DNA of 64,000 nt from Williamsia muralis (GCF_002735905.1 NZ_PEBD01000010.1:930001-994000); one strand, 5' to 3'. Numbered from the stretch's first letter, positions 9,646 to 23,700 are shown. The notes: a model not told the origin generated them from the sequence alone. Translations and numbers: made by a program.

Positions 9646-12600
9646 CATTGGTCCCTTCATCAAGTGTTGCAAGGTGATCGCCGAGTGCCTCGGCGACCGG
9701 ATGGACGTGATCACCGTCGAGTAGCTGGCTGTGCCGGCAGTAGGCGACGGTGTGCCCGATGTCCCCGGCGACGTGGTGACGCCAATCGTCGACAGCGGGC
9801 CGTCCCGGCGGTGGGTCTTCGGCCGCGGTGACGAACATGGCTGCGCCGTCGTACACCCGCGGCGTCCACTCGCGGGCCACCGCAGTGGCAGCGACGTAGG
9901 CGTCGTACAACGACTCGAGATCCGATACCGACAGATGCGCCAACGGGCCCTCGGAGGCGCGGATGATCTCGGTCGCCTCGTCGATGCCGATGTCGCCGCC
10001 CACATCACCGGTCAGCTCACCGTCGCCGAAGCCGAACTCCGTCAGCAACTCTCCGACCGACGGTGTCACATCGAGCTCGGGACGGCCGGGGATCACATAC
10101 GAATCGAGCAGCATCAGTGTCTCGACCTGGTGGCCTTGCTCCCGTAGTTGCACCGCCATCTCATGTGCGATGGAACCGCCCAGGGACCAGCCGATCAGGT
10201 GATACGGACCCTCGGGTTGCACGGCCCGGACCTGCTGCAGGTAGTACGCGGCGAGGTCGGGCACCGACCGGAGTCGGGGACCGCCCGACAACGCCGGGTT
10301 CTGTAGCCCGTAGAGCGGCCGGTCGGAATCGAGATGCGGCAGCAGTGCGGTGTAGCTCCACGCGACACCGAGCGCCGGGTGCACCGCGAAGAGCGGAGCC
10401 CGGGTTCCCTGCGCCCGCAGGCCGATCAGCGGAGCCAGCGCCGGATCGACACCCGGCGCGGACCCGGTGTCAGCCTGATCGCTGTCAACGCCCTGCTCGT
10501 CGATCCGTGCCGCGAGCTCCTCCGGGGACGAGTCGCTGAACATCCAGCCGACCGGAACCGCGATACCGGCCTCGTCGCGGAGCGTCGCGATCACCTTGGT
10601 GGCCAGGAGCGAGTTGCCGCCGAGATCGAAGAACCCGTCGACAGCGCTGACTGATTCGACGTCGAGGGCCTTGGCGAAGGCCTGCGCCACAATGGTTTCC
10701 GTTCCCGGGGCCGGTTCGCGTCCGGGTTCCGACGAGAATTCCGGCTTGGGAAGCGCGTTCTTGTCGAGCTTGCCCACCGGTGTCAGGGGCATCGAGTCGA
10801 TGACCGTGATCGCCGACGGCACCATGTGACGAGGCAACTTGTGGGCCAGCTTGTCGCGGAGAGCGGCGGTGTCGATGTCCGCACCGTCATGGGCCACCAC
10901 ATAACTGAGCAGCCGTGCGGAATGGCCCGCTTCCTCACCGGTGTCCACGATGGTCACCGAATGCCGTACCTGCTCGAGGCCGGACAACACGGCGTCGATC
11001 TCACCGAGCTCGATGCGGAACCCGCGCACCTGAACCTGATCGTCACTGCGGCCGACGTACTGCAGCGTGCGGGTTGCCGTCCAACGCACCACGTCACCGG
11101 TGCGGTACATCCGCTCACCACCGACACCGGTCGGATTGGCGATGAAGCGGGCCGATGTGAGGTCGGGGCGCCCGAAATAGCCACGGGTCACCTGATCCCC
11201 GATGAGGTAGAGCTCACCGGCCACCCCGACGGGAGTGGGGTGCAGGCGGGAGTCGAGCACAAGCGCCCGGACGCCGCGGTTGGGCGCCCCGATCGTGATC
11301 GGGGCGTCAGGGGCCATCGGTTCACTGCTGGTGGTGATGATGGTGGTCTCGGTGGGGCCGTACACATTCAGCATCAACCGGTCAACGGACCACCGGCGGA
11401 CTAGATCGCTGCCGAATGCCTCGCCACCCACCGCGATGGTGCGCAGTCCGCGGACCCGCCGGTGATCCAGACTGGCCAGTGCCGCGGGGGTGATGAAGGC
11501 GTGGGTGACCGCGCTGAGCTCGAGGAAGTCGGCGAGCTGATCGCCACCGAAGACATCGGTCGGGCTGATCACCAACGCGGAGCGCCCTGAGATGGCCAGC
11601 AACATCTCGAGGATCGACGCGTCGAAACTCGGCGATGCGAAATGCAGCACCCGCGAGGCCGATTCGGGCGACATCTTCGCCTTCAGCTCGTCGTGCACGG
11701 CCGCCAGACCTCGATGGGGCACCATCACACCCTTGGGCCTGCCGGTGGAACCGGAGGTGTAGATGATGTACGCCAGTTGATCGTGCCGCGTACCGTGCCC
11801 GACCTCGGCCGGGGTGAGGGGCAGTGCAGACATCGAGACGGTTGCCCCCTGCACGGCGGAGTCGTCGAGAACGAACCAGTCCACTGCAGGTGGCATCGAC
11901 TGTGCGTACTGCTCGATGGTGATACCCACGCGCACCCGGCTGTCGGCGAGCATGTGCTCGATGCGGCCTGCCGGGTACGTGGGATCAACCGGCAGAAATG
12001 CCGCACCGGTCTTGCTGATGGCAATGGTCGCGATGATTGCGTCCACCGACCGCGGAATCGCCATGGCCACCAACGAATCCGGACCGAGTCCACGCCGCAG
12101 CAACAGCCTGGCCAGTTTGTTCGATCGGGTGTCGACCTGCCGGTAGCTCACACTCGTGTGAGCGTCGATCAGCGCGGTGCCGTCCGGATTGTCGTTGACC
12201 GCCGCGGTGAACAGCTCCACCAGTGACCTGGGCCTCGGGGCGGGCAGACCGCGCACAGGGGCCAGGGTGGCCTCCTCGACGAAATCGGTGACCGGCGTGT
12301 CGCCGACGGGCATCGTCGGTGAGTCGGTGACCGCCCGGAGAACACGGATCAACCGCGCCGAGATGGCCTCGGCGGTCCGCTGGTCGTAGCGAGCCCGTGC
12401 GTAGGTCATCTTGATCCGCGCCTGACCTTCGGCGCCGGGGTTGATGCCGGTGACGGTGAACTGCAGGTCGAACTTCACCGACTCCGTGTCGACCTCGGTG
12501 ACCTGGGCCAGGAGTCCGGCGCCGGCATCGAGGTTTCCGCCGAGGCCGGTCTCGGACCAGTCGTGAACCGACAGGGCGACCTGGAAGAGGGGATGACGTC

Positions 12601-15600
12601 CGGGTACCCGCTGAGGGTTGACGGCGCTGACGACATCGTCGAACGGTACGTCGACGTGCGCGAGTGCTTCGAGGTCGCTCTCGCGGATCGACGACAACAG
12701 CTCGGTGAACGACGCCGCGGGATCCAGCGTGCTCCGCAGTGCGAGGGTGTTCACGAACATGCCCACGACTCTTTGCAATTCGGGCTCGAACCGGCCGGCC
12801 ACGGGGGTGCCGATCAGCACATCGGACCCCGAACCCATGCGGTACATCAGAACCGCGAGCGCGGCGTGCATCAGCATGAACGGGCTGACACCTTCTCGGC
12901 GTGCGAGTTCCGCGATGGCGCCGCGCAGATCATCGTCGATGGTCAGCACCGTGTGTCCGCCACTGTGCGCGGCGGCAGCATCGAGGTCTGCGGTTGTCTC
13001 TGCCTGCGAAGGGATCGTGGAATCGACCGGGGCATCGGCGAGTACACCCCGCCAGTAATCGATCTGCCGGGCCGCGGCGCTGCCGGGATCGTCGGGTGAA
13101 CCCACGGTGGTGTGTTGCCACAGGGTGTGGTCGATGTAGCTGACAGGCAACGGGTCGAACTGCGGTGCCTCACCCCCGCTGCGCGCCCGGTAGGCGAGCA
13201 TCAGATCACCGAGCAGCGTCGGCAACGACCATCCGTCCGCGGCGATGTGGTGCAGCACCACCACCAGCGTGTGGCTCAGGGGCCCGGTACGCAGCAACCG
13301 GACGCGGATGGGCGGCTGGTTCGACAGGTCGAAACCCTGTGCAGCGGTGGTCAAGACCAGGCTTTCCAGGTCAGCGGTGTCGTGATTCTCCACCAGTAAT
13401 CGGTGACCGATCACCTTCGCGGCGTCGGGCTCGGGCACCTGGGTGGCCTCCCCATCGACCTCGGGGAACAGCGTCCGCAGACTCTCGTGCCGCTCGACCA
13501 GGTCGATCAAGGCCGAATGCAGTGCGTCGACGGACAGTTCACCGTGGAACTCCACCGCGAAAGGCACGTTGTACGCCGCCGACTCCGGATCGGTGCGGGA
13601 GAGGAACCACAGGCGCCGCTGCGCCAGTGACAGCGGTGCGGACGTGGCGTGGTCGCGGTGGCTCAGCGTCGCTCGCTCACCTCGGTCCGCAGCCACGTCT
13701 CCGGTTGCGGCGAACCCGGCGAGGTCGGAGACCCTCGGATGATCGAAGACAACCCTCACGGGCAGTTCGGTACCCAATGCCCGGTTGATCCGGCTGATCA
13801 ACTGGGTGGCGGTCAGCGAGGTACCGCCGAGTTCGAAGAAGTCGTCGTCTGCCCCGATCTGGTCGGCGGGTATGCCGAGCACCTCGGCGAACAACGTGGC
13901 AAGGGCCTCCTGGGCATCGCCCGTCACGGGGCGGCGATCGGTGTCGGTCCCGCCGACCACAGGTTCGGGGAGGGCAGCGCTGTTCAGTTTGCCGTTGGGG
14001 GTCAACGGGATCGAGTCGATCGGTGTGATCGAAGCAGGCACCTGATGGCGCGGCAATCGGGCCTGCAGGTGGCGCCTCACGTCGTCGAGATCCACATCGC
14101 CGTCGACGGGGACGACATAACTCGCCAGCGTGGCACCCTCCCCGCGACCGCGCACCACCGTCACCGCGAAGCGGATGTCGGGTCGTGCGGTGAGTGCCGT
14201 GTTGATCTCACCGAGCTCGATCCGGAACCCGCGGAGCTTGACCTGGTTGTCACTGCGTGAGAGGTAGGTGATCACGCCGTCTGGGTTCACCGTCACCACA
14301 TCGCCTGTGCGGTAGAGCAATCCGCCCGGTTCACCGTAGGGGTTCGCGACGAACCGCGTGGCAGTCAGACCCGCACGCCGGACGTATCCACGTGCGAGAC
14401 CCGCCCCGCTGAGATACAGCTCGCCGGGTACACCCGCCGGTACCGGCCGCAGGGCGGCATCGAGAACCACTGCGCCCTCACCACGTACGGGCGTGCCGAT
14501 CGGGATGGGTCCGCTCGGCAACGGCCGATCGTCGTCGCCGTTGATCGTGGCCATCACGGACACGACAGTGGTCTCGGTGGGACCGTACGCATTGAGGAAC
14601 GTGCGTCCCGGGGCCCAGGTACGGATGAGGTCGGGACCGCATGCCTCGCCGCCCACAGCCAGCGTGCGGAGATCGGGCAGATCTGCGCTCGGAACGGTGG
14701 CGAGGGCCGCGGGTGTGATGAACGCGTGGGTGATGCGCTGCGACCGCAGGAACTGCTCGAGTTCGGACCCGCCATAGATTCGTGGGGCGATGACCATGGT
14801 GGCACCGGCCGAGACGGCCAGCAGCAGTTCGAGCATCGATGCATCGAAGCTCGGGGACGCGAAATGCAGGGTGCGCGAATCGCTGTCGACTCCGTACCGC
14901 TCACGTTGTTCGGCCGCCAGCGGTGCCAGACCGCGGTGGGTGACCGCCACGCCCTTGGGCACTCCCGTGGAGCCCGACGTGTAGATCACGTACGCGATGT
15001 TGTCCGGCTGGGCCCACCGGTGACGGGTGAGTCGACGACCACTCATGGTGTCCACGGCTGCACCGAGCTGGCCGTCCAGGCTGATCCACCGGACACCGAC
15101 GGGTAGATCATGCGCGGTCGCCTGATCGGTCAGGCCCACGACGGCTTTGCTGTCGGTCACCATGTGTTCGATGCGTTCAGCTGGATAACCCGGGTCCACC
15201 GGCAAGAAAGCTGCGCCGGTCTTGGTGATCGCCCACATCGCGGCCACCGAGGTGGCTCCCCGCTGCAGGGCGATGGGGACGATGTCCTCAGGTCCGATCT
15301 CCAGGCTGAGAAGGTAACGGGCCCAACGGTTCGACCACTCGTCGAGTTCCCGGTAGGTGAGCACCTGGCGACCGTCGTCGGTCAGCGTGCGCGGACCGGC
15401 TTCCGAGGCCGGCCACTGGCCCGCGTCGAAGACGAGCGCCGGGGCGTCCGGGTTGCGGCTCACGGCATCGGCGAGCAGATCGGGCAACAGGGTCTGCTGG
15501 TCCGACCATGCATCGCCCGCCTCGTCTGTTCCCGCCAAGACATTCTCGGGCCACTCGTTTTCGGTCAGCACGTCGAGGTCGCCGATGGTGATCTCGGGGT

Positions 15601-18600
15601 CTGCGACGACGCTCTCGAGGACGCGGACGAAGCGCTGCGCCATGGCTTCGATGACGGCTGCGGGATATTTGTCCCGCGCGTAGGTCAGCCGCATCATGTG
15701 CCCGGTGACCCGGAGCTCCAGATCGAAACGCGTTCCCGCGGTGTCGATCTCGGTCACGTCGGCGAGCAGCTCCCCGAGCTGGAGGGCAGGACCGGATTCG
15801 TCGGCGAACGCCAGGGCGACCCGGACGAGGGGATCCTGCTGGCGGCGGTCGTCCGCGACCGCGGTGGCCAGTTGGTCATAGGGAACGTCGGCGTGCGAGA
15901 ACGCGTCGATGTCGGCGTCGCGAACGCGGTCGATGAGCTCGGTGAACTGCGCACCGGACGTCACCGGCGTGCGCAGCACAACGGTGTTCACGAACATGCC
16001 GACCAGGTCGGCGAGATCGGGGTGGTCGCGTCCGGCGACCGGGCTACCGATCACCACATCGGAATCGGCGCCCTCGAGGTGGACGTCGGAGTGGGTGCTC
16101 AGGCGGTGGAGTAGCGCGGCAAACGCGCTGTGCATCACCATGAACAGGCTCGCGTCACGCGAACGGGCGACGCTGGACAGTCCGTCCAAGACCTCAGGGG
16201 CGATCTCGAAGTCGACCGTTCCACTGCCGTGTTCGCCAGTCTCGGTGTGAGCGAGAATCGACTCCCGGCTCACCCCCGACAGGGTGTCGCGCCACCAGGT
16301 CAGCAAATCGCTGATCCGGCTGCTCGGATCCTGGTCGTCCCCGAGTGCAGCCCGCTGCCACTCGGCGAAATCACGGAAACGAACGGGCAGCGGGGCCAGG
16401 TCGGGTGTTCGTCCCGCGCACCGCGCTTCGTATGCGACGGCGAGATCGGTTGCGAGGGGACGCAACGACCAGCCATCGGCGGCGATGTGGTGGATCACCA
16501 TCGTCAGCACGTGGGTGTCGACATCCGTGCGGACGAGTTCGGCCCTGATCGGCGGCGAGGTGCGCAGATCGAATCCTTCGACGCCCAATGCTGTTTGCCG
16601 CTCGGCCAACTGATCGCCGGCTGATTCAACGACCGGTAATTCGAACCGCGGGGCTTCGAGCACCTCGACCTGTGGCCGGCCGTCGTCCTCGGGATAGATG
16701 GTGCGCAGTGGTTCATGGCGGGCGACCACGTCGGAGAGTGCGAGTTCGAGCGCCGGCACATTCAGGGCGCCACGCAAGGTGACGGCGAAGGCGATGTTGT
16801 ATGCGCCGGATTCGGGTTCGAGTCGGTTGAGGAACCAGAGTCGTGAGGCGGCGAGCGCCGGAACGGAGTCACGCCCGAACACCGGGCGTTCACGGGCCAC
16901 CAGTTCGGGCAGAGGTGCGGCCGCGTCGTCGCCGGGCTCTGCTGCACAGGCCCGGGCGAGGCGCGCGATGGTGGGGTTGTCGAAGAGGGTACGGACCGGG
17001 ACGCGGCGTCCCAGCATGACCTCGAGACGCGCTACCACCTGAGTGGCCATCAGCGAGTTGCCGCCCATCTCGAAGAAGTCCTCGCTGCGGCCGATGGTGG
17101 CGGCATCGCGGCCGGTCACCTGCGCGAAGATGGCGGCGATCTGCTGCTCGCGGAGGCCGCGCGGTCCACCGCCGTTGTCTGTCGGGCTGTCCGCGGAACG
17201 CGACGGTTCGGGAAGCGCCCGGTAGTCGATCTTCCCGCTGGGGGTCACCGGCAGGCGATCGATCACCATGATGGAACGCGGCACCATATGACCTGGGAGT
17301 TGAGCTGACAACCGTTCTCGCAGCGAATCGGCCTGCAAGGTGTGGGCGGTCACCGGGCTGACGTACGACACCAATTCCGTGGTGCCGTCGCGGCCCGGCC
17401 GGGCGACCGTGACGGCCTCGGCCACCAGGTCGTCACGAATGAGGGCGGCATCGATCTCACCGAGCTCGATCCGGAAGCCACGCACCTTGACCTGGCTGTC
17501 GGCACGCCCGAGGAACTCCAGTTCACCGGCCGATGTCCAGCGCACGAGGTCGCCGGTGCGGTACATGCGGTCACCGTCGCGTCCGAATGGGTTGGCCAGG
17601 AACGATTCCGACGTGCGCCGTACCCGTCGGTGGTATCCGCGCGCCAGGTGTCCGCCGGCGAGGTACAACTCGCCAACGGCGCCGGTCGGTACCGGCTGAA
17701 GCCGCTCGTCCAGGACCAGCAGATCCATACCCCGTACCGGCCCGCCGATGCTCAGGGTCTCATCGGGCGCGATCGGGTCGGAGATGGTGGCGGCCACCGT
17801 GGCTTCGGTGGGGCCATAGGCGTTGAACAGCCGACGACCACGGGCCCACCGCGAGATGACCTCGGGGTTGGGATGCTCGCCGCCGACGATCACCGTGGAC
17901 AGAGCAGGCAGGGCCTCCGATTCCATGGTGGCGAGCACCGACGGCGTGACGAACGCGTGGGTGACCGACTGTTCGGCCAGGACTTCCTGGAGTTCGTTGC
18001 CGCCGAGAACGTGTGGCGGAGCGATCACCATGGTCGCGGCTCCACCAACTGCCATGAGTACCTCGAGGACCGACGCGTCGAAGCTCGGTGATGCGAAATG
18101 TAGTGTGACGCTGTCGGTCTCGACGCCGAATCGCTGCACCTGCTCGGATGTGAAGTCGACCAGGCCGTGATGGCTGACCACCACACCCTTCGGCACGCCG
18201 GTGGTTCCCGAGGTGTAGATGAGGTACGCGGGGTTGTCCAGTGTCAGTGGGCCGACCCGGTGGTGGGACCGGACCGGGTTGTCCGGGGCTGCGCGCAATT
18301 GCTCGAGCAGTTCGGGGTGGTCGACTGCGATAGCCGGGGTTCCCGGGGGCGCCACCGGCGAGTTCCGCACGGTGAGGCACAGTTTCGCGCCCGAATCAGC
18401 CAGGATGTGGTCGATGCGTTCGGCCGGATACCGCGGGTCAACCGGCACCCAGGCAGCGCCTGTCTTGGCGGTGGCCCACAGCGCGATGATCCATTCGAGC
18501 GAACGCGGGACGGCGATGGCCACGAAGTCCTCCGGGCCGATGCCTTCCGCGATGAGGAGGTGCGCGAGGGCGTCCGAGCGGGTGTCGAGTTCGACGTAGG

Positions 18601-21600
18601 TGAGTTCGCGGCCGACTTCGCGGACCGCGACCGCGTCGGGGTTGACCGCGACCGCCTCGGCGAGGATGTCAGGTAGCACCCGCGCGCGGCGGGGGGTGGG
18701 ACCGGTGGCCGGCACCAGCGCCATCTCCTCCGCACGGCCGAGGATGTTGATGTCGCCGATCGGCCGGGTGGGGTCGGTGATCACACCGCGGGCGACCTGC
18801 TGCAGTCGCTTGCCCAGTGTGCGGATCGTCGCGTGGTCGAACAACTCTGCGGCGTAATCGATCTCGACATCGAGGCCGGCCGGATTGCCGTCCGCCGTGT
18901 ATTGCTCGGTGACGGTGAACTGGAGGTCGAACTTGATGACCCCGGCGCTGATCGGTGCGGCCGACACGGTGAGACCCGGCAGTTCGAGAGAGATGTCGGT
19001 GTTCTCGTTGAGAGCAATACTCACCTGGAACAGCGGATGTGCTGGATTCGAACGGTCGGGATTGACGGCCTGCACCACTTGTTCGAACGGGGCGTCGGCG
19101 TGTGCCAACGCATCGACCGTGATGGCCTGCAGGCGCGATACGAGATCGCCGAAGCTGTCCGACTTGCTGATCGATGCGCGCAGTACGACGGTGTTGACGA
19201 ACATGCCGACCAGTTGGTCGAGTGCGTCGTCGCCGCGGCCACCCACCGGCGTGCCCACCGCGACGTCGTCGTCGTTGGCCATCCGACGCAGCAACGTCGC
19301 GATCAATGCGTGGACAACGGTGAACAGTGTCTGCTCACCTGGCGCCTGTGCGGCAGCGAGCAGTCCGCGGTGCACGTCGGCATCGAGTTCGACGGTGTGA
19401 CCACCGGCGCGCATCGTGGGGTTCGCCGGCCGCGGCCGGTCTGTCGGGAGGTCGGTCTGCGCCGGCATGTCGGCGAGCGTGAGCGACCAGTAACGTAGTT
19501 GCGCCGCAATGGAATCGGGGCTGCTGTCATCGGCCAGCTGCTCGGCCTGCCAGATGCTGAAGTCGCTGTATTGCACGGGTAGCGGCTGCCAGTTTGGCTG
19601 GTGACCGGCCGAGCGGGCGGAGTAGGCGATCGACAGGTCGCCCGCGAGCGGGGCAAGTGAGAGGCCGTCGGCCGCGATGTGGTGCAGGACGACGACCAGC
19701 ACGTGTTCGGTGTCGGAGATGCGCAGCAGCCGCGCACGGATCGGGATCTGCTGGCCGAGGTCGAAGCCTCCGCCGGCCAGGTCACGGCTCACGCGTTCGA
19801 CGTCCGATCTGCTGACGTCGGTCTCGGCGAGGTCAAGACCCACCTCGTTCACCGGCAGAACGCGCTGGAACGGTCCGTCGTCATCAAGCGGGAAGACCGT
19901 CCGCAACACCTGCTGACGTTCGGCGACATCGACCAGTGCCTGCGCCAGTGCGTCGTGGTCGAGCGTGCCACGAAGCGTCAGGCGGAACGGGATGTTGTAG
20001 GCCCCGGATTCCGGATCTGACCGGTTGATGAACCACACCCGCTGCTGAGCCGCCGACAGTGGGATCCGGGTGTGATCGGTGGTGACCGCCTTGATCGTGG
20101 TGACGGCTCGATCGGGCCGGATCAGCGACTCGTCGACACCCATGTCGCGCAACGCCTCGGCCAGATTCGAAGGGGTGGGTGCCGCGAACAAGGTCTTGAT
20201 ACCGATGCGCCGGCCGGCCAGCGCGGTCAACCGGGCGACGATCTTGGTGGCAAGCAACGAATTGCCCCCGAGATCAAAGAACGACGCCTCGGCGCTGACG
20301 GTCTCTCGCCCGAGTATGCCTGAGAACAATTGGCACAGAGCGAGTTCGAGATCGTCGCGAGGGGCGACGGTCGTGTCCTCGGCCGGGGTGAACACGGGCT
20401 CCGGCAACGCTCGGCTGTCGAGCTTGCCGTTCGATGTGGTTGGGATCTGGTCGAGTTCCACGATGGCCGACGGGATCATGAACTCGGGCAATGTCTTCCG
20501 GAGCGCACGGCGGATGTCACCGGTGTCGGGTGATGTCCCGCCCGACGGGGTGATGTACCCCACGAGCATGGGATCGCCTGAGCCCGGATCCACGCGGACG
20601 ACCACCACTGCCTCGCCGACGCCACCAGCGGAGGTCAGCGCGGCCTGGACCTCGCCGAGTTCGATGCGTTGACCACGGATCTTCACCTGGAAGTCGCTGC
20701 GCCCGATGTAGTCGAGGGTGCCGTCCGCACGCCACCGGACGAGGTCGCCGGTGCGGTACATCCGTCGACCCGGCTGATGGGGATCGGCCACGAACCGATC
20801 GGCCGTCAGGTCCGGGCGTCCGACGTATCCACGGGCCAGTTGCGTTCCGGCCAGGTACAGTTCGCCCACTGCGCCGACAGGCTGGGGGCGAAGCTGCTGG
20901 TCGAGTACATACACCGCGGTGTTCCACACGGGGCGACCGATCGGCACGGACGCCCCGGTGCTCGAGGCACTGTCGTTCTCGAAGGTGACGTCGACGGCGG
21001 CTTCGGTGGGACCGTAGAGGTTGTTGACCGGAGCATTGCTGACGCGGCGGAACCGCACGGCAGTCGCCGTGGCGAGGGCCTCGCCACTGGTGAAGACCAG
21101 CCGCAGGTTGTCGAGCCCATCGCGACCGTCTGCGGTCTGCGGATCGGACTCGAACGCGGAGACGAAGGCCGCGAGCATCGACGGAACGAAGTGAGCGACC
21201 GTCACGGCATGTGCCGACATGACATCGCGCAAGTACCACGGATCCCGATGTCCGTCAGGGGTGGGCACGATGAGATGCGCACCCGCCACCAGAGGCCAGA
21301 AGAACTCCCACACCGATACGTCGAAGGTGGCCGGGGTCTTTTGGATGACACGGTCGTTCTGGTCGATGTGATACTCGTGCTGCATCCACTGCAGCCGGTT
21401 TGTGATCGCTCGATGACTGACGGTGACGCCCTTGGGTTTACCGGTCGAACCCGAGGTGAAGATCACGTACGCGGGGTGCTCCGGTCGCAAGGGTGCGCGG
21501 CGGTCGGCGTCGGTGATCGCCCGGTGGTCGATGTCCGAGGTGTCGTCGAGACCGACGTCGAGAACGGTCGCGGTGGTCTCGGGAGCCTGCTGATCGGCGG

Positions 21601-23446
21601 CGACCAGCACGATGGACGGAACGGCAGTGTCAAGGATGTGGTCGATGCGGTCCGCTGGGTCGTCTGGGTTGATCGGCAGATACGCGGCACCGGTCTTGAC
21701 GACCGCATGGATCGCGACCACTTGTTCGACGCTTCGGGGCAACATCACTGCTACCACCGATTCCGGCCCTGCACCCTGTGCGATGAGTCGCCGCGCGAGA
21801 CGGTTCGTATGCCGCGCGAGGTCCGCGTAGGTGAGCGGATGTGCTGCGGTCTCGGCCGCTTGCAGGGCGGGGCGGTGGGCGTGTTGTTCGGCTGCCGCAT
21901 CCAGTAGTTCGGTCAGCGTCTGCGCCGGCAACTCCCGGTAGGTGTCGTTCCAGACGTGCAGGACCTGCCTGCGCTCATCGGCCGGTACGGTGCCGACCTG
22001 CGCGATTTTGCGGTCGAGGTCGCCGCGGACGATGTCGGTGAGCAGAGCCTCGATCCGGCGATGGTGATCGTGGACCTCGTCGCGCGAGTACCGATTGGGA
22101 TTCGCCTCGAGGTCGAGCATGATGTGTTGGTTGCCGAAGTTCTCGTAGACGTTGAACGACAGATCTTCGACAGGTCCGGTGGACAGCAGGTGTACCTCAC
22201 CGCTGACCGATCCGAAGTCGATATGGCTGAAGAACAGCATCACGTTGACCATCGGCCCGTAGAAGTCCCGCTCGGTGCCGGTGTCGCCGAGGAGTTCCCG
22301 GTTGATGTCCTCGTGGCGGAAGCGCTGGTGTTTGAGGCCGTGCTTGATGTGCAGGTTCGCCTGGGTGAAGAGCTCACGGATCGTCATGGACGGATCGGTG
22401 GGGACCTCGATGGGCAGGACGTTGGACGTCATCCCTGCGCTCACCCGCAGCATGTCCGAGGTGCGAGCGGCCACGGGGAGACTGATGACGGTCTCATTCC
22501 GGCCGGTCAGTCCGGAAAGGTACAGAGCGACAATGGCAGTGATCGCCGAGGCCGGCCGCACACCACAGGCCTTGGCCGCGGCACGCAGGTCTGCCGCGAG
22601 TTCCTCGCTGAGCTCAGAAGAGGCGATGGTCGCGGTGAGGGCGGCGGTCAGGTCGTCGGTCTCGGCGCCACGGCGCAGCACCTCGCTGCGGGTGAGGGAT
22701 GCCCGCGCGGTCGCCGCGACATCGGGGTCGATGTTGTCGAGCTGGTCTTTCCAGTACTGGCGGTCGGTTTCGAACCGCTCCGAGGCGCGGTACTCGCGGT
22801 CCATCTCGGAGATGTGCAGCATCGACGCGGACGTTGGGGGTGTGTAGTCGCGTCCTTCGACGATCGCACCGTAGTGCGCGGCGACGGCGGTGAGCATGAA
22901 CATGGCCCCGTAGCCGTCGAAGGCCAGGTGATGGCCCCAGCAGTACCAGATCACGTGCTCGTCGGCGAGCCGGAGTACGTAGGTCTCGAGCAGGTGGTCA
23001 GTCACCAGATCCACCGGTTTGAGTCGGTGGGTCTTCATCCAGTGCAGAGCTGCGGCATGGGGGTCGGGATCGTCTCGGAGGTCGACGTAACCGAGTTCGA
23101 CCTCTCGGTCACGATCGACGGTCAGTACCGGCTCGTCGTCGGTCTCGATCACGCGCAGCAGCGCGGACTCGGTGTCTCGGGCGGTCTTGTGCACGGCGTC
23201 GGCCAGGACGTCGAGATCGACGGGCCCGCGCAGTTCGACATAGGCCGAGACCGACAGCGGAACCTCGGAATCGAACTGGTGGGCGTACCAGATGCCGCGC
23301 TGAGCGGCGGTCATCGGAAAAGACGGCTGTGTCCGTGCCTCGTCTGCCGGCCTGTCCTCGTTGCCCAAGGTGAACTCTGCGACGACCAGATCCTGATCGG
23401 TGCCGATGGTTTCAGGCATGCTTGTACCGCTAAAGGCTCGCTTCAC
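9626..23446 (-). CDS. Four-module nonribosomal peptide synthetase
   Basis: The product is 4606 aa with the order C-A-T, C-A-T, C-A-T, C-A-T, TE. Condensation motifs HHxxxDG are intact at about 172, 1255, 2319 and 3399. Carrier serines are at 1063, 2131, 3210 and 4279, and the thioesterase nucleophile is Ser4421 in GWSLG. The A10 lysines are at 1008, 2072, 3153 and 4226. Module 1 resembles EntF: its C domain has the same layout, and its specificity residues read DVWHFSLVDK, the EntF serine code. Modules 2-4 read by eye DALFIGAVAK, DALFAGAVVK and DALFAGVIIK, with no confident substrate. There is no epimerase, methylase or cyclase domain. A C domain at the N-terminus suggests an acyl or aryl cap. 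The GTG at 23446 follows GGGAGGGG. It heads an operon with MbtH and an ABC exporter. Confidence 0.95.
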   Translation of the reverse strand: MKRAFSGTSMPETIGTDQDLVVAEFTLGNEDRPADEARTQPSFPMTAAQRGIWYAHQFDSEVPLSVSAYVELRGPVDLDVLADAVHKTARDTESALLRVIETDDEPVLTVDRDREVELGYVDLRDDPDPHAAALHWMKTHRLKPVDLVTDHLLETYVLRLADEHVIWYCWGHHLAFDGYGAMFMLTAVAAHYGAIVEGRDYTPPTSASMLHISEMDREYRASERFETDRQYWKDQLDNIDPDVAATARASLTRSEVLRRGAETDDLTAALTATIASSELSEELAADLRAAAKACGVRPASAITAIVALYLSGLTGRNETVISLPVAARTSDMLRVSAGMTSNVLPIEVPTDPSMTIRELFTQANLHIKHGLKHQRFRHEDINRELLGDTGTERDFYGPMVNVMLFFSHIDFGSVSGEVHLLSTGPVEDLSFNVYENFGNQHIMLDLEANPNRYSRDEVHDHHRRIEALLTDIVRGDLDRKIAQVGTVPADERRQVLHVWNDTYRELPAQTLTELLDAAAEQHAHRPALQAAETAAHPLTYADLARHTNRLARRLIAQGAGPESVVAVMLPRSVEQVVAIHAVVKTGAAYLPINPDDPADRIDHILDTAVPSIVLVAADQQAPETTATVLDVGLDDTSDIDHRAITDADRRAPLRPEHPAYVIFTSGSTGKPKGVTVSHRAITNRLQWMQHEYHIDQNDRVIQKTPATFDVSVWEFFWPLVAGAHLIVPTPDGHRDPWYLRDVMSAHAVTVAHFVPSMLAAFVSAFESDPQTADGRDGLDNLRLVFTSGEALATATAVRFRRVSNAPVNNLYGPTEAAVDVTFENDSASSTGASVPIGRPVWNTAVYVLDQQLRPQPVGAVGELYLAGTQLARGYVGRPDLTADRFVADPHQPGRRMYRTGDLVRWRADGTLDYIGRSDFQVKIRGQRIELGEVQAALTSAGGVGEAVVVVRVDPGSGDPMLVGYITPSGGTSPDTGDIRRALRKTLPEFMIPSAIVELDQIPTTSNGKLDSRALPEPVFTPAEDTTVAPRDDLELALCQLFSGILGRETVSAEASFFDLGGNSLLATKIVARLTALAGRRIGIKTLFAAPTPSNLAEALRDMGVDESLIRPDRAVTTIKAVTTDHTRIPLSAAQQRVWFINRSDPESGAYNIPFRLTLRGTLDHDALAQALVDVAERQQVLRTVFPLDDDGPFQRVLPVNEVGLDLAETDVSRSDVERVSRDLAGGGFDLGQQIPIRARLLRISDTEHVLVVVLHHIAADGLSLAPLAGDLSIAYSARSAGHQPNWQPLPVQYSDFSIWQAEQLADDSSPDSIAAQLRYWSLTLADMPAQTDLPTDRPRPANPTMRAGGHTVELDADVHRGLLAAAQAPGEQTLFTVVHALIATLLRRMANDDDVAVGTPVGGRGDDALDQLVGMFVNTVVLRASISKSDSFGDLVSRLQAITVDALAHADAPFEQVVQAVNPDRSNPAHPLFQVSIALNENTDISLELPGLTVSAAPISAGVIKFDLQFTVTEQYTADGNPAGLDVEIDYAAELFDHATIRTLGKRLQQVARGVITDPTRPIGDINILGRAEEMALVPATGPTPRRARVLPDILAEAVAVNPDAVAVREVGRELTYVELDTRSDALAHLLIAEGIGPEDFVAIAVPRSLEWIIALWATAKTGAAWVPVDPRYPAERIDHILADSGAKLCLTVRNSPVAPPGTPAIAVDHPELLEQLRAAPDNPVRSHHRVGPLTLDNPAYLIYTSGTTGVPKGVVVSHHGLVDFTSEQVQRFGVETDSVTLHFASPSFDASVLEVLMAVGGAATMVIAPPHVLGGNELQEVLAEQSVTHAFVTPSVLATMESEALPALSTVIVGGEHPNPEVISRWARGRRLFNAYGPTEATVAATISDPIAPDETLSIGGPVRGMDLLVLDERLQPVPTGAVGELYLAGGHLARGYHRRVRRTSESFLANPFGRDGDRMYRTGDLVRWTSAGELEFLGRADSQVKVRGFRIELGEIDAALIRDDLVAEAVTVARPGRDGTTELVSYVSPVTAHTLQADSLRERLSAQLPGHMVPRSIMVIDRLPVTPSGKIDYRALPEPSRSADSPTDNGGGPRGLREQQIAAIFAQVTGRDAATIGRSEDFFEMGGNSLMATQVVARLEVMLGRRVPVRTLFDNPTIARLARACAAEPGDDAAAPLPELVARERPVFGRDSVPALAASRLWFLNRLEPESGAYNIAFAVTLRGALNVPALELALSDVVARHEPLRTIYPEDDGRPQVEVLEAPRFELPVVESAGDQLAERQTALGVEGFDLRTSPPIRAELVRTDVDTHVLTMVIHHIAADGWSLRPLATDLAVAYEARCAGRTPDLAPLPVRFRDFAEWQRAALGDDQDPSSRISDLLTWWRDTLSGVSRESILAHTETGEHGSGTVDFEIAPEVLDGLSSVARSRDASLFMVMHSAFAALLHRLSTHSDVHLEGADSDVVIGSPVAGRDHPDLADLVGMFVNTVVLRTPVTSGAQFTELIDRVRDADIDAFSHADVPYDQLATAVADDRRQQDPLVRVALAFADESGPALQLGELLADVTEIDTAGTRFDLELRVTGHMMRLTYARDKYPAAVIEAMAQRFVRVLESVVADPEITIGDLDVLTENEWPENVLAGTDEAGDAWSDQQTLLPDLLADAVSRNPDAPALVFDAGQWPASEAGPRTLTDDGRQVLTYRELDEWSNRWARYLLSLEIGPEDIVPIALQRGATSVAAMWAITKTGAAFLPVDPGYPAERIEHMVTDSKAVVGLTDQATAHDLPVGVRWISLDGQLGAAVDTMSGRRLTRHRWAQPDNIAYVIYTSGSTGVPKGVAVTHRGLAPLAAEQRERYGVDSDSRTLHFASPSFDASMLELLLAVSAGATMVIAPRIYGGSELEQFLRSQRITHAFITPAALATVPSADLPDLRTLAVGGEACGPDLIRTWAPGRTFLNAYGPTETTVVSVMATINGDDDRPLPSGPIPIGTPVRGEGAVVLDAALRPVPAGVPGELYLSGAGLARGYVRRAGLTATRFVANPYGEPGGLLYRTGDVVTVNPDGVITYLSRSDNQVKLRGFRIELGEINTALTARPDIRFAVTVVRGRGEGATLASYVVPVDGDVDLDDVRRHLQARLPRHQVPASITPIDSIPLTPNGKLNSAALPEPVVGGTDTDRRPVTGDAQEALATLFAEVLGIPADQIGADDDFFELGGTSLTATQLISRINRALGTELPVRVVFDHPRVSDLAGFAATGDVAADRGERATLSHRDHATSAPLSLAQRRLWFLSRTDPESAAYNVPFAVEFHGELSVDALHSALIDLVERHESLRTLFPEVDGEATQVPEPDAAKVIGHRLLVENHDTADLESLVLTTAAQGFDLSNQPPIRVRLLRTGPLSHTLVVVLHHIAADGWSLPTLLGDLMLAYRARSGGEAPQFDPLPVSYIDHTLWQHTTVGSPDDPGSAAARQIDYWRGVLADAPVDSTIPSQAETTADLDAAAAHSGGHTVLTIDDDLRGAIAELARREGVSPFMLMHAALAVLMYRMGSGSDVLIGTPVAGRFEPELQRVVGMFVNTLALRSTLDPAASFTELLSSIRESDLEALAHVDVPFDDVVSAVNPQRVPGRHPLFQVALSVHDWSETGLGGNLDAGAGLLAQVTEVDTESVKFDLQFTVTGINPGAEGQARIKMTYARARYDQRTAEAISARLIRVLRAVTDSPTMPVGDTPVTDFVEEATLAPVRGLPAPRPRSLVELFTAAVNDNPDGTALIDAHTSVSYRQVDTRSNKLARLLLRRGLGPDSLVAMAIPRSVDAIIATIAISKTGAAFLPVDPTYPAGRIEHMLADSRVRVGITIEQYAQSMPPAVDWFVLDDSAVQGATVSMSALPLTPAEVGHGTRHDQLAYIIYTSGSTGRPKGVMVPHRGLAAVHDELKAKMSPESASRVLHFASPSFDASILEMLLAISGRSALVISPTDVFGGDQLADFLELSAVTHAFITPAALASLDHRRVRGLRTIAVGGEAFGSDLVRRWSVDRLMLNVYGPTETTIITTSSEPMAPDAPITIGAPNRGVRALVLDSRLHPTPVGVAGELYLIGDQVTRGYFGRPDLTSARFIANPTGVGGERMYRTGDVVRWTATRTLQYVGRSDDQVQVRGFRIELGEIDAVLSGLEQVRHSVTIVDTGEEAGHSARLLSYVVAHDGADIDTAALRDKLAHKLPRHMVPSAITVIDSMPLTPVGKLDKNALPKPEFSSEPGREPAPGTETIVAQAFAKALDVESVSAVDGFFDLGGNSLLATKVIATLRDEAGIAVPVGWMFSDSSPEELAARIDEQGVDSDQADTGSAPGVDPALAPLIGLRAQGTRAPLFAVHPALGVAWSYTALLPHLDSDRPLYGLQNPALSGGPRLRSVPDLAAYYLQQVRAVQPEGPYHLIGWSLGGSIAHEMAVQLREQGHQVETLMLLDSYVIPGRPELDVTPSVGELLTEFGFGDGELTGDVGGDIGIDEATEIIRASEGPLAHLSVSDLESLYDAYVAATAVAREWTPRVYDGAAMFVTAAEDPPPGRPAVDDWRHHVAGDIGHTVAYCRHSQLLDGDHVHPVAEALGDHLATLDEGTNDDQSIR

Positions 23447-23700
23447 AACGCCCCTCCCGTAACTTGGTCGCTCGTTGTGCAGTGTCTTGCGTAGTTGTTC
23501 GGTGCTGACGCTGCAATAGATTGGTCAGACTGACTATTAGTCTTGCCCCGATCGAGTCTGGCCTGGTGACAGCCCTATCGCTGTCCGGAAATACTTTGTT
23601 ACAAGGGGACTTACGCGCACGGCGGGCTAGTTACCCACGGTCGCAACACAATAAACGAGCGACGTTCGCCAGGTGGCCACTCAGTGTTTGCTCACGCCTG
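23447..23700. other. NRPS upstream region with overlapping palindromes
   Basis: This 254-nt gap lies between the NRPS start and the end of the TetR gene. It should hold the NRPS promoter on the minus strand, but I see no clear -35/-10 pair. The striking element is the double palindrome at 23522-23542, described separately. A small palindrome TTGTTACAA occurs near 23599. Short open frames here have no coding character. Confidence 0.5.
23522..23542. promoter_or_regulatory. Candidate operator of the NRPS operon
   Basis: Two perfect 11-bp palindromes overlap: GTCAGACTGAC (23524-23534) and GACTATTAGTC (23532-23542). The first extends outward with partial symmetry (TTGGTCAG / CTGACTAT), a form common for TetR-family sites. 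It lies 75-95 bp upstream of the NRPS start. The TetR gene next door is the obvious candidate regulator; this is inference. Confidence 0.45.

Noticed and set aside
21956-23494. A 512-codon plus-strand open frame opposite the NRPS start
   Set aside because: It is the complement of the first C domain, has no ribosome-binding site or recognisable domain, and exists because high GC keeps antisense frames open.
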